The notes beneath the pieces are model-generated. The model was not told where the DNA came from. It ran no database searches and was given only the letters and a program-made list of their open reading frames with translations. Below, one piece after another: positions 14,864-22,545 of a DNA stretch of 24,194 nucleotides (positions are counted from its first letter, which is position 1; the number at the start of each line of letters is the position of its first letter). The stretch is from a virus, in IMG/VR virus record IMGVR_UViG_3300020174_000077, positions 1 to 24,194 of that record, one strand, 5' to 3'. A program made the translations under genes and the position numbers.

Positions 14864-17800
14864 TTAAAATGTTGCTAATGTTGGCCCAGTAATATATTGA
14901 TCAGGTGTGGCCAAATATGTTGGGTCTACATAATTTTGTCCTGCTAAAATTATTCCAGCATCTGAGACACCTGAAGTGCTATCTGTAAAATCTCTATTCC
15001 ACGTTACTACAGTGTTAAATTCATCAGATACATCGGGCGCTGTCTCTAATCCAAACCCAGGAGGACTTTGTGTTGTTTTATTTGTAAATATATTTATACC
15101 TGTTAGATCAGAAGGATTAACAGATTCTGTAATATTTTTATAGCTTTCTATTTCAAACTCTTGTGTGCCGTCCGCCGTTACCGAAGAACTAAGATTCCAA
15201 CCTAGATCAAATAAATCTGACACCGTAGCTGAAGAACTCAATGTTAACGGGGGAATAATATTTTCCGCAAAAAACACATCCGATACTGCTGCTGTGCTTG
15301 TAATTGTTCTATTAAAGGCTACAACAGGAATTACTACTTCGCTGGTGGTAACGGTTAAATTGATATTTTTACCAACGTCAAAATATACATCACAAGATCC
15401 TGAATATGAACCATACCAATAATTAGTGTCTACATATAAAGGAGAACACCCTTCTGCTGCTGTTACAGTGTCAGTAAATGACTTAGAATAAGATATTGCT
15501 GGCAAATCTGTAACTATTACAGTTTCAGGAGTAAGAGTTATACTAAGTAATTTTTCAATTTGTTCAGTTGCCCGTAAAAGGTCTGATGTGATAAATTTGT
15601 AAATTGACAGTCCATTAGGTGTTGAATATGATACAGAAACAGGCACAGTGTTTACTGTTAAAATATCACCGAACACTTCTTTACCCGCTGGGTGCATATG
15701 TTTTCTAAAATTATAATCCCAGACAGATTGAGCAATACCTGAAGAAATAATATATGAGTATATTTGATTTCGTCTATTGTCGTTTAGTTTATTTCTTTCA
15801 GATAATTGCCCTGTTGTGCCGAAAAATTTACCAGGATAAGAGAAGTAATATTTTGTTCCTAATTCTACAAATATTTCTTCACCTGATATTGAGTTTATTA
15901 TCGTTCTATGCTGATATGCTGTAACTCCTGATAGAGCAGTAACAGCATTAGCATCCAATACTATTGTATTGTCGTCTGTAATTGAAGAAACTTTACCTAC
16001 AAACTCATTGTCGCCATTTACTATGACATATCCTGTAGAAACTTCAGTAGTTGCTGCCCCGTTACTAGCTGCTGTCATTGTATTGCTAGATGTTGTTACT
16101 GTCCAAGTTCCTGATAATTTATCTTGACTAGTTGCTCTAGTCCAACCTTCTCCGGGTGAAACAATTGACCAAGTTTGAGGAATGTAATTAGTATCTACAC
16201 TTTTGACACGTATTATGGTACCACTAGTGTTTCCTTCTTTTACTCTATAACTTTGACCTACTCTGAACCCAGCATCTGAGGGAAGAGAAGAACCAAGATA
16301 TGTGCCAGCTGAAACAGTGCGCAACACTCTCTTTATGGTTGCTTTTACATCCGAAGCCGCAGCGTCATCACCCCGTAAAACTATAAATGAATCGAAATCA
16401 GAAACATCGAGAGATATTGAAGTAGTCGCAGAACTATAATTTCTTCCACCCTGGTTTACGGTATACGATATGATATTACCAGAGCTTACATTTGCAACAA
16501 TATTTGCTCCTGTTCCTGATCCTGTATCAACAACATTTACAATGGGGGCCGCATCGTAACCAGTTCCTGCATTTGTGACAGTTATAGATTTTATAACCCC
16601 GTCTTTAATCGCAGACACTGTTATTTCTAAATTATCTGTGCCTTGTCCTACGTCTGTTGCACTTAAAGTAAGAGTATCAGATGCCGCATAACCAGAACCA
16701 CCTTCAACAATACAGGTGTCTGATAATGTTGCTACGCCGGAACCATTTATATTTACTGTTATTTTTGCGCCTGTTCCTGATCCTGACGTGGAAGCGGGTG
16801 TTATAGAACGATATATTCCTGAAGTTCTAGTAGAATCTGTTGCTCCCAAAGATATTGATATAGTGCTTAAAACACCGTCCTCAATAACAGGAGTGGCTAC
16901 ACCTGCAAAACCTGGGCCAGGAATATCGGTTATATCAGAAGTGAATCCTGATAAAAATAACTCATATGATGTGGGAGAAGTATATGCAATTTTAGTAGCC
17001 TTCTCTACTCTACAAGGTATTCTTTTTAAAATAGTATTAGAATCTCTGATTGCAAAGGAGTGAAGATCTATTGTTGCGGCTGTGACTGCTGTTGAAGCAG
17101 GAGCTATTAATTCTATGTTATCATCATTTGTAATTGAAGCAACTTTACCAATTATAAGTCCCGATGTGGTCTTTAAAGTTTGCCCTACCGAAACCTCTGT
17201 AATTGCTGAACCATTAGCTCCAGGTGAAGTGACAGTTGTGCTAGAAGTTGTTGCTGTCCAACTACCTGTTAAACTTTGTATTTTAATGGATTCATCTACA
17301 TAATAGTTTTCTGTAGAGTAATAACAAACATCTACATCTACACCGTTTAATTGTATTGAATCATAACCGTTATATCCTGCAAGGGTTCTGATAGAGTTGA
17401 TCTGTCGGTAGTCACCATCGTTGGTTCTGAAAAGTGTTTTACTAGGATACGTGATACCTATATTTTCGTTATATATTAATTTGAAATATGACTTGATAGC
17501 TCTTTCAGAGCCTTTAGCCTCATACAATGTTTTTATATGTTTGTAAAGTAACTTGGGATCTACTTCTAAAATTTGTGGAAAGTCTCTAGCAAGCTCTAAC
17601 GCCCTTTTGTTTAGAGCAACAGCTTCTAAATCGTCAATATCAAAATATTTTGTATTGAAAAGTAAATTGCCAGGCTTTCCTGTTTGATCCATGTACTCAA
17701 AATACTTTTCAATAAAAGTAGTAAATGTTGAATAGTCTTCTCTTATAAATTCAGGCAAACTGTATTTTGCCATATTTTTATATGTCTTAACATATTCATC

Positions 17801-18085
17801 GGGAGAACCTAAGGCTATTCTAACTTCTGCGGTTGCTGTGGCACCTGTTCCCCCACCCCCTGTTATAGTAACAGTTGGTGCAGATTCATAACCTGAACCT
17901 GAATTTTGTATATTGATAGTTGTTATAATATTATTAACTAACGTAGCAGTTGCTGTTGCTTGAACAGCAGGAGATCCAGTGGGAGCAGAAATTGTTATGG
18001 TGGGTAGGCTAACATAACCAGTACCACCATTAGTTACGGTTATAGAAGAAACGTATTTAAAATAATCTGGTACTTTATGTGGCAT
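14864..18085 (-). CDS. 7: baseplate wedge protein gp7-like
   Basis: A 1073-residue protein, close in length to T4 gp7 (1032). The recognisable core is EFIREDYSTFTTFIEKYFEY (112-131), then LLYKHIKTLYEAKGSERAIK (179-198) and SYFKLIYNENIGI (199-211), matching the T4 gp7 region with FEAFCEAYIQYL, then FYSTKGIEASYKFLFKVLYN. VWDYNFRKHMHPAGKEVFGD (788-807) matches the later RFVHPVGFGF segment. Layout differs from T4: two GxGY beta modules (12-88) precede the core, more lie at 399-560, a 75-residue domain occurs twice (272-348 and 657-729), and the C-terminus (about 866-1045) is a repetitive beta extension. Gp7 is the long wedge scaffold joining inner gp6/gp25/gp53 to gp8 and gp10. Its ATG is fused to the gp6 stop codon (TAATG). 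Confidence 0.82.
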   Translation of the reverse strand: MPHKVPDYFKYVSSITVTNGGTGYVSLPTITISAPTGSPAVQATATATLVNNIITTINIQNSGSGYESAPTVTITGGGGTGATATAEVRIALGSPDEYVKTYKNMAKYSLPEFIREDYSTFTTFIEKYFEYMDQTGKPGNLLFNTKYFDIDDLEAVALNKRALELARDFPQILEVDPKLLYKHIKTLYEAKGSERAIKSYFKLIYNENIGITYPSKTLFRTNDGDYRQINSIRTLAGYNGYDSIQLNGVDVDVCYYSTENYYVDESIKIQSLTGSWTATTSSTTVTSPGANGSAITEVSVGQTLKTTSGLIIGKVASITNDDNIELIAPASTAVTAATIDLHSFAIRDSNTILKRIPCRVEKATKIAYTSPTSYELFLSGFTSDITDIPGPGFAGVATPVIEDGVLSTISISLGATDSTRTSGIYRSITPASTSGSGTGAKITVNINGSGVATLSDTCIVEGGSGYAASDTLTLSATDVGQGTDNLEITVSAIKDGVIKSITVTNAGTGYDAAPIVNVVDTGSGTGANIVANVSSGNIISYTVNQGGRNYSSATTSISLDVSDFDSFIVLRGDDAAASDVKATIKRVLRTVSAGTYLGSSLPSDAGFRVGQSYRVKEGNTSGTIIRVKSVDTNYIPQTWSIVSPGEGWTRATSQDKLSGTWTVTTSSNTMTAASNGAATTEVSTGYVIVNGDNEFVGKVSSITDDNTIVLDANAVTALSGVTAYQHRTIINSISGEEIFVELGTKYYFSYPGKFFGTTGQLSERNKLNDNRRNQIYSYIISSGIAQSVWDYNFRKHMHPAGKEVFGDILTVNTVPVSVSYSTPNGLSIYKFITSDLLRATEQIEKLLSITLTPETVIVTDLPAISYSKSFTDTVTAAEGCSPLYVDTNYWYGSYSGSCDVYFDVGKNINLTVTTSEVVIPVVAFNRTITSTAAVSDVFFAENIIPPLTLSSSATVSDLFDLGWNLSSSVTADGTQEFEIESYKNITESVNPSDLTGINIFTNKTTQSPPGFGLETAPDVSDEFNTVVTWNRDFTDSTSGVSDAGIILAGQNYVDPTYLATPDQYITGPTLATF
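14951..15490 (-). repeat. repetitive C-terminal extension of gp7-like protein
   Basis: Encodes about residues 866-1045: degenerate units of 20-35 residues with a hydrophobic-Thr strand followed by Val-Ser-Asp (KSFTDTVTAAEG, RTITSTAAVSDVFF, LTLSSSATVSDLFD, WNLSSSVTADGT, NITESVNPSDL, RDFTDSTSGVSDA). T4 gp7 has no comparable tail. Confidence 0.6.
15899..16117 (-). repeat. internal duplicated domain, copy 2 (gp7-like protein)
   Basis: Encodes residues 657-729: LSGTWTVTTSSNTMTAASNG, then TEVSTGYVIVN, FVGKVSSITDDNTIVLDANA and a terminal QHRTI. Shares the order G-x-W-T-x-T-T-S-S, T-E-V-S-x-G, G-K-V-x-S-I-T-x-D-D-N with copy 1; about 385 residues separate the copies. Confidence 0.8.
16406..16891 (-). 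repeat. GxGY beta modules, gp7-like protein middle
   Basis: Encodes residues 399-560 of the gp7-like protein, containing EGGSGYAASDTLTLSATD, SITVTNAGTGYDAAPIVNVV and YTVNQGGRNYSSATTSISL: at least three module copies, the middle one very like the N-terminal copies (ITVTN-G-GY). Confidence 0.75.
17042..17272 (-). repeat. internal duplicated domain, copy 1 (gp7-like protein)
   Basis: Encodes residues 272-348: LTGSWTATTSSTTVTSPGAN, then TEVSVGQTLKT, IIGKVASITNDDNIELIAPA and a terminal HSFAIRDS. Matches copy 2 at 15899-16117. Confidence 0.8.
17822..18052 (-). repeat. GxGY beta modules, gp7-like protein N-terminus
   Basis: Encodes residues 12-88 of the gp7-like protein: two tandem copies of about 38 residues with the pattern SITVTNGGTGYVSLPTITIS then GSGYESAPTVTITGGGGTGA. 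The same module recurs in gp8 and in the giant appendage protein. Confidence 0.8.
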
Positions 18086-19992
18086 TAGTAGCCCTGTTTA
18101 TCAACAGATATTTTAATGATTACACCCTCTCTAGCACCGCTAGTTCCGTTTGCAGTGGTATTATCCAAATCTAAAATTGTATTTTTTGAGGGAGTAGCTG
18201 TAACTGCTGCAGTAGAAACACTGGCAGTTCTTGTCAAAATATTTGTAAGGATATCTTTTGATTCGTCATGTGGTCTAGTAGTGATTCTTAAAACAGTTTC
18301 ATTATTATATAGAGCTGCAACACTCATATTTTGTATTGTCACTTTACCCGTGGTGTAATCTAAAGTTCCTACGTATGATACTATGTTACCTGGAACATCT
18401 CTAGCATATACTTTTCCAGTACCATTATATTCTGGACTAACAACACCGGCATCAGGAACATCTTCTAAACGAACCTTAGTTTTTGTACCATTTACATTAA
18501 TGTCAAACCATGTAGAGTGCATTTCTCTAGGTTGTATTCTACTATTATATGTAAAGCTATAGTTTACATCTAAATTAAAATTAACAATTGCGACACGTTT
18601 TTGTAGATAAGGAACAACATTTACTGATATAATAGAGTCTGAAGAATTATTAATAATATTATGTAGTTTAGAATAGTAGAAATTTTTATTTAACTGTTTT
18701 AATTCAGTGGCAAAATAATCTTGAATTGCAGTATTAACAGAGCTAGATATTTGTGCAGATGAAAACTCTGTAAGATTTGGATTGTATGTGATACCCACTC
18801 TCATACCTATGTATGTATATTCAGGATCTACAAACACAGGTAACATAGAAATAGAACCCTTAGGATTTATAATGTTATTGACAATATTGTCTTTGTCTTG
18901 CTGTGTTACAGATTGACCTTCTTTAGGATCTAATGATATAAAAATTTTGCCATACATTGGAGGATCATTTTGTTCTCCACCCCATACTGAAACTGACTGT
19001 ATAGTGTCAGTATAAGCATTAGTTATCAAAATTTTATAGTCGTTAGCAGTAACAGCTCTTTGTTGTGTGGTGTAACTTCTAGGAGCATTTAATCTGATAC
19101 TATCAATAGATTCTTTAAATTGGCCGCCTGATGATTTTGAGGTGACAAGAGTAACAGGTTTTGTTTCACCTGAAGCAGTTAGTGTTGAGTTGATAATAAA
19201 TGATGAAGCATTATTAGCATCTGGTCCTTCCGTGACAAGATAGTCCACAGTGACAAGATTACCCGCCGTGAGCTTTTTACTAGTAACATCATCTCCAAAA
19301 TATATTTGATATTTACCATCAGGATTTTCTTCTAAATAATATACTTTAGAATCAGATTTAACATCCAACAAAGAGTTACTCAAAGTATAGGAATCTATGG
19401 TAGATGTATACGTAGTTTCTTTCACCCTGACTCTAATTGTAGAAGTATCGATGTCATCATTGGGCAATACTAGAGGCTCTAATTCTTTTCCTGCTAAAAT
19501 TGCAAACTTGTTTGTAATTCTAGTGCCTTCTTTAATTACTAGATTGTTGAATGTGAACGTGCCGTCAGCTGCCGAAACAGTAACCGCGTCTGAAGGATAA
19601 AAGTTATATGTGTCTCCTTCAATATTAGCAACAAACGGTGTATCTCTTGAAAGAGTAAAAATTGGATTGCTAGCTAAATATGACGCAGGAGGAGTAATGA
19701 CTAAATTCACCGTACATGAAGATGCTATCTTGGAACGAGGAGTGTATCCAAGAGATTTTGCTATTGATACTACTGAGCTTCTTTTAATAGCAGTGTCAAT
19801 AAAAGATTCATTCGCCAGCATATGTGCCAACATACCATTGTAATGGGTATTGTATGCAAGAGCATCTAAAAGTACAGCAAGTGCTGAACCTTCAAAATCG
19901 TAATCACTAAACTCGGCCTGAGCTGATAAATACGTTTTTAAGTTTTCTTTTATATTGTCAAAATCTAATTCTGTGACATTTAGCTGTGCCAT
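18085..19992 (-). CDS. 6: baseplate wedge protein gp6 (baseplate J-like)
   Basis: A 635-residue protein, near the 660 of T4 gp6. The N-terminal region has the family signature DYDFEGSALAVLLDALAYNT (30-49), HYN, NESFIDTAIKRSSVVSIAKS (61-80) and LGYTPRS (81-87). The middle carries the baseplate J core, including SIRLNAPRSYTTQQRAVTAN with DYKILITNAYTDTIQSVSVW after it. Gp6 dimers form the continuous inner ring of the baseplate, bind gp25 and gp53, and connect to the sheath-triggering machinery. The gene abuts gp25 exactly (TAAATG) and overlaps the gp7-like gene at TAATG, consistent with stoichiometric co-translation of the wedge parts. Confidence 0.93.
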   Translation of the reverse strand: MAQLNVTELDFDNIKENLKTYLSAQAEFSDYDFEGSALAVLLDALAYNTHYNGMLAHMLANESFIDTAIKRSSVVSIAKSLGYTPRSKIASSCTVNLVITPPASYLASNPIFTLSRDTPFVANIEGDTYNFYPSDAVTVSAADGTFTFNNLVIKEGTRITNKFAILAGKELEPLVLPNDDIDTSTIRVRVKETTYTSTIDSYTLSNSLLDVKSDSKVYYLEENPDGKYQIYFGDDVTSKKLTAGNLVTVDYLVTEGPDANNASSFIINSTLTASGETKPVTLVTSKSSGGQFKESIDSIRLNAPRSYTTQQRAVTANDYKILITNAYTDTIQSVSVWGGEQNDPPMYGKIFISLDPKEGQSVTQQDKDNIVNNIINPKGSISMLPVFVDPEYTYIGMRVGITYNPNLTEFSSAQISSSVNTAIQDYFATELKQLNKNFYYSKLHNIINNSSDSIISVNVVPYLQKRVAIVNFNLDVNYSFTYNSRIQPREMHSTWFDINVNGTKTKVRLEDVPDAGVVSPEYNGTGKVYARDVPGNIVSYVGTLDYTTGKVTIQNMSVAALYNNETVLRITTRPHDESKDILTNILTRTASVSTAAVTATPSKNTILDLDNTTANGTSGAREGVIIKISVDKQGY

Positions 19993-20409
19993 TTATCTTA
20001 ACCTTTCTAGCTCTAGTGATAATCGGTCAGGTTTGTTTACGTTTGTAGAATGAAAATTAATTGACACCGTGTAGGCATTTTGTTCATAATTTGGGTCAAC
20101 ATCTAAACTATCAATTATTGCTCTAGGCTCATACGTTTGAATCAATGTTTGTAGCTGTTTAGATATGACGTTTGCCATCATAGGTGTCATATTCTCAAAT
20201 AACAATCCTCTTAAATTTCCCCCTTTCGTGGGATAAAACGGTCTTTCATAAAAGTTAGTAAGAATCAAAATTTTAAGTGCTTGTTTGACTGCATTTAAAT
20301 CTGTTTTCTTAGACACACCTGTTTTAGAATTTGCGGTAAAATCTAAATCAAGGTCTTTATAAACCTTGGCTATAAGTGTTTTTGGTTGTATGCTATCTTC
20401 TATGGCCAT
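19993..20409 (-). CDS. 25: baseplate wedge protein gp25
   Basis: A 138-residue protein, typical of the GPW/gp25 family (T4 gp25 has 132). Family marks: FYERPFYPTKGGNLRGLLFE (residues 53-72) and YEPRAIIDSLDV (93-104), including the conserved EPR. Gp25 seeds sheath assembly in contractile machines, from phages to type VI secretion and R-type pyocins, and packs against gp6 and gp53. ATG 20409 is preceded 5 bases upstream by TATAAATA, which resembles the T4 late promoter box, while no good ribosome site is seen at the normal distance. The gap to the upstream gene is 17 bases, and the downstream gp6 gene follows without a gap. Confidence 0.95.
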   Translation of the reverse strand: MAIEDSIQPKTLIAKVYKDLDLDFTANSKTGVSKKTDLNAVKQALKILILTNFYERPFYPTKGGNLRGLLFENMTPMMANVISKQLQTLIQTYEPRAIIDSLDVDPNYEQNAYTVSINFHSTNVNKPDRLSLELERLR

Positions 20410-20414
20410 AATTG

Positions 20415-20422
20415 TATTTATA
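20415..20422 (-). promoter_or_regulatory. possible T4-type late promoter box (TATAAATA) before gp25
   Basis: The minus strand reads CGGATATAAATACAATT then ATG. TATAAATA is the T4 late promoter -10 box. The expected start point would fall at about the gp25 start codon, giving a nearly leaderless message, so the match could be chance in AT-rich DNA: about two such 8-mers per strand are expected in this window. In favour: it is intergenic, and the same 12-mer CGGATATAAATA recurs upstream of the giant appendage gene. Confidence 0.3.
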
Positions 20423-20426
20423 TCCG

Positions 20427-21026
20427 TTAGTCACCACCGAACCTAGGTTTTACAACATTTATGTATTTTTCTCCCGCTTCACGTTTTGCTCGGGCTACGT
20501 CTACTGTAAATTTCGGTTTTGGTATCTCAGGAAAGGTTCCGCCTCTTAGTATGTTTACTGCATCAATCTCAGGGAATGTGGTTGGCAGTCCTCTGAATAT
20601 AACATCTGCACCTTCTAATTCAAAGTTTGGTATTTTTTTACATATTGTATCTAGGTCCAAAGCCCCTTGTTGTAATAAAGAAGGGAGATTATTTAAATCA
20701 ATGTCTCCAAAGTTTAGACTGCCATACTTTGTTTTTATGTTTTCCAAATCATTTTTTAAATCATCTGCTGCCAATTTAGTGGTCAATAGTTTAGACGCAA
20801 GTTTTGTTACATCTGCTTGCAAGCTAACAGGAATTTTAGGCAAATCAATTTCAGGTATCATGCCTTTTACAGCATCTTTTACTTGAGAAGTAGCATCATC
20901 AACTATGGATTTGATGCCACCTATAGCACCACTTTGAATACTGCTGACAAGGCTATCTATCTCATTGTTAAGCCCGTCTACTTTTCCTGCTAATTTTTTA
21001 AGTCCGTCTGCTGGTCCGCAACTCAT
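20427..21026 (-). CDS. baseplate-module protein of unknown function
   Basis: A 199-residue protein I cannot assign to a T4 gene. Residues 1-115 are mostly helical with regularly spaced hydrophobics (LKKLAGKVDGLNNEIDSLVS, LTTKLAADDLKNDLENIKTK), suggesting a helical bundle or coiled coil. The C-terminal third is Pro/Phe-rich (RGLPTTFPEIDAVNILRGGT, FPEIPKPKF) and ends VKPRFGGD, a likely extended, binding-type tail. No signal peptide, membrane segment or enzyme motif is visible. AGGAGA stands just before ATG 21026. It lies between the gp5 spike gene and gp25, with gaps of 10 and 17 bases, so it is very probably a virion or baseplate-assembly protein, for example a hub-associated plug or chaperone; that is inference. 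Confidence 0.75.
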   Translation of the reverse strand: MSCGPADGLKKLAGKVDGLNNEIDSLVSSIQSGAIGGIKSIVDDATSQVKDAVKGMIPEIDLPKIPVSLQADVTKLASKLLTTKLAADDLKNDLENIKTKYGSLNFGDIDLNNLPSLLQQGALDLDTICKKIPNFELEGADVIFRGLPTTFPEIDAVNILRGGTFPEIPKPKFTVDVARAKREAGEKYINVVKPRFGGD

Positions 21027-21036
21027 TTAAATTCTC

Positions 21037-22545
21037 CTATGATGGTGCATCAGTATCTACGCCGCCGCCTGTGTCATTACCATCATTCTGTGCGTGAGTA
21101 TGATTTACAAGGCTAACGTCACTGCCGCCACCCAACACATCTGTGCTTGCATCTAGTGTACCCGTAACATTTGTATTCTGCTGTATATTTGTAACAGAAG
21201 CGGCCAGCGTTTGAGAACCAGATGCCGTAAATGCTTGAGTGCTTTCTGTAGATTCGAGCGTCATCGACCCTTTTGATTTTATCAAACTTTCACCGCCTGC
21301 GGTTGCTGTCAATCCTTCTTCGGCCGCCATTGAAAGTTTAGCACCTGTGCCTAATGATAAGTTGTCAACAGAAACTATATTATATGCTTCTGAAACCACA
21401 GTAGTCATTGAAGAATTGTGTGACTCTACAACCTTACCTGTTACAGTAGTAGTTTTTGTTTTGCCAACAGTATGTGTTTGCGCACCTGTAATAGTTTCAC
21501 TATCATCTTTAGACACACGAGCAGATCTATTGCCATTTATCTGTGTGGCTGAGTCTGTTAATATTTCTGTCAAATCATTACCACCAATTTTTGTGACACG
21601 GTTTTTATGTATTGTATTATACTGGTTGCCTTCTACTTCTGTATACATATCACCTTTAACATATAATTTAGCATTGCCTCCGATTGTAACATCACAACTT
21701 CCTGCAATGTATACCTTTCTATTTTGTAAAGTGATTTCATATTCATCACCTACAATCTTAGTTATCTTTTTACCGTCAGCTTGTATTTCTTCAAAGGTTC
21801 CTGAGTTATGATAGTTATGAATTCTGCCATTACCGGGTGTATCATCTATCTCAAAAACATGACCTGTCTCTGTTTCCAATACATTGTTGTACGGATAAAC
21901 AGAGGTTGTGCCTTCTTCAAAAGTGGGGACATTTCCAGGATCAGCGTATGTCCCGTCTTTAGTTGACCCAAAACGTGGATGAGGTTCTGCCCACGTTTCT
22001 CTATCATAAGTGGCGCCTGATATATCTTCACTAACAGACTCTACATGAGGAGCTGTAGCTCTAGGAATTTCAGCAAAATTTTCTCTTGATTCTCTTTTGT
22101 TAGTAAGTGTGATATGCTCTTCTGCTTTTTTACCTCTAGCAAGTCTAGAGGTATCAGGCTCGTTTAATGTATTGCGACCTTCTTGTTCACCATTAAGAGG
22201 ATACACATGAAAAGGATCGTTGAATCCTACTTCATCTCTTTCTTCTCTCTCAACAGGATACCCCATATACGAACCAATAATTATTGGTTGTTGCTCATCA
22301 TCACCGTCTGCCCAAAAACCTACGACAGTGCTTCCTTCTAATAAAGAAGGATTTTGTCCTATACCAGACATACCAGGAGAGAATACGGGCATAACACAAG
22401 TAGCCCAAGGCAAATCTGCACTAGGTAAAAGCTGTTTGTTAGCCGTGTGATAACCCAACACTCTAACTCTATATCTACCTAGCTGTTCAGGATCGGCTCT
22501 ATCTTCTACTATGCCTATCCACCATTTAATTTTAGGTGCTATCAT
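21037..22545 (-). CDS. 5: baseplate central spike/hub protein gp5-like, no lysozyme domain
   Basis: A 502-residue protein. Residues 6-97 form the N-terminal OB fold of gp5/VgrG-type spikes (WWIGIVEDRADPEQLGRYRV, LPWATCVMPVFSPG, GSTVVGFWADGDDEQQPIII). A polar linker (about 100-215) replaces the lysozyme domain that lies between OB fold and beta helix in T4 gp5 (575 residues); no such domain is seen. NNVLETETGHVFEIDDTPGN (220-239), then RIHNYHNSGTFEEIQADG leads into a beta-helix (about 250-475) with strand repeats such as TIGGNAKLYVKGDMYTEVEG. The tip SLVNHTHAQ has His482 and His484 (HxH), the iron-binding arrangement of phage spike tips. The trimer would be the membrane-piercing needle, docked on the gp27-like hub. 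It overlaps the upstream hub gene by 14 bases. Confidence 0.9.
   Translation of the reverse strand: MIAPKIKWWIGIVEDRADPEQLGRYRVRVLGYHTANKQLLPSADLPWATCVMPVFSPGMSGIGQNPSLLEGSTVVGFWADGDDEQQPIIIGSYMGYPVEREERDEVGFNDPFHVYPLNGEQEGRNTLNEPDTSRLARGKKAEEHITLTNKRESRENFAEIPRATAPHVESVSEDISGATYDRETWAEPHPRFGSTKDGTYADPGNVPTFEEGTTSVYPYNNVLETETGHVFEIDDTPGNGRIHNYHNSGTFEEIQADGKKITKIVGDEYEITLQNRKVYIAGSCDVTIGGNAKLYVKGDMYTEVEGNQYNTIHKNRVTKIGGNDLTEILTDSATQINGNRSARVSKDDSETITGAQTHTVGKTKTTTVTGKVVESHNSSMTTVVSEAYNIVSVDNLSLGTGAKLSMAAEEGLTATAGGESLIKSKGSMTLESTESTQAFTASGSQTLAASVTNIQQNTNVTGTLDASTDVLGGGSDVSLVNHTHAQNDGNDTGGGVDTDAPS
21094..21102 (-). other. HxH metal-binding tip motif of spike
   Basis: Codons for His482-Thr483-His484 near the end of the gp5-like spike. 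In P2 gpV and phi92 gp138, HxH motifs from three chains bind a buried iron ion at the spike apex; the same role is inferred here from position (18 residues before the C-terminus) and from the surrounding Gly-rich SLVNHTH context. Confidence 0.6.

Noticed and set aside
15091-15098. TATAAATA on the minus strand inside the gp7-like gene
   Set aside because: About 250 bases from the next start, inside coding sequence, without the CGGA extension of the other two boxes; chance expectation is about two per strand.
21239-21811. 190-codon open frame on the plus strand opposite the spike gene
   Set aside because: Antisense to the strongly supported gp5 gene, with a composition mirroring its repeats and no family motif; a shadow frame.
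21037-22545. Lysozyme domain expected in gp5
   Set aside because: Residues 100-215 are polar linker sequence without the catalytic pattern of T4-type lysozyme.
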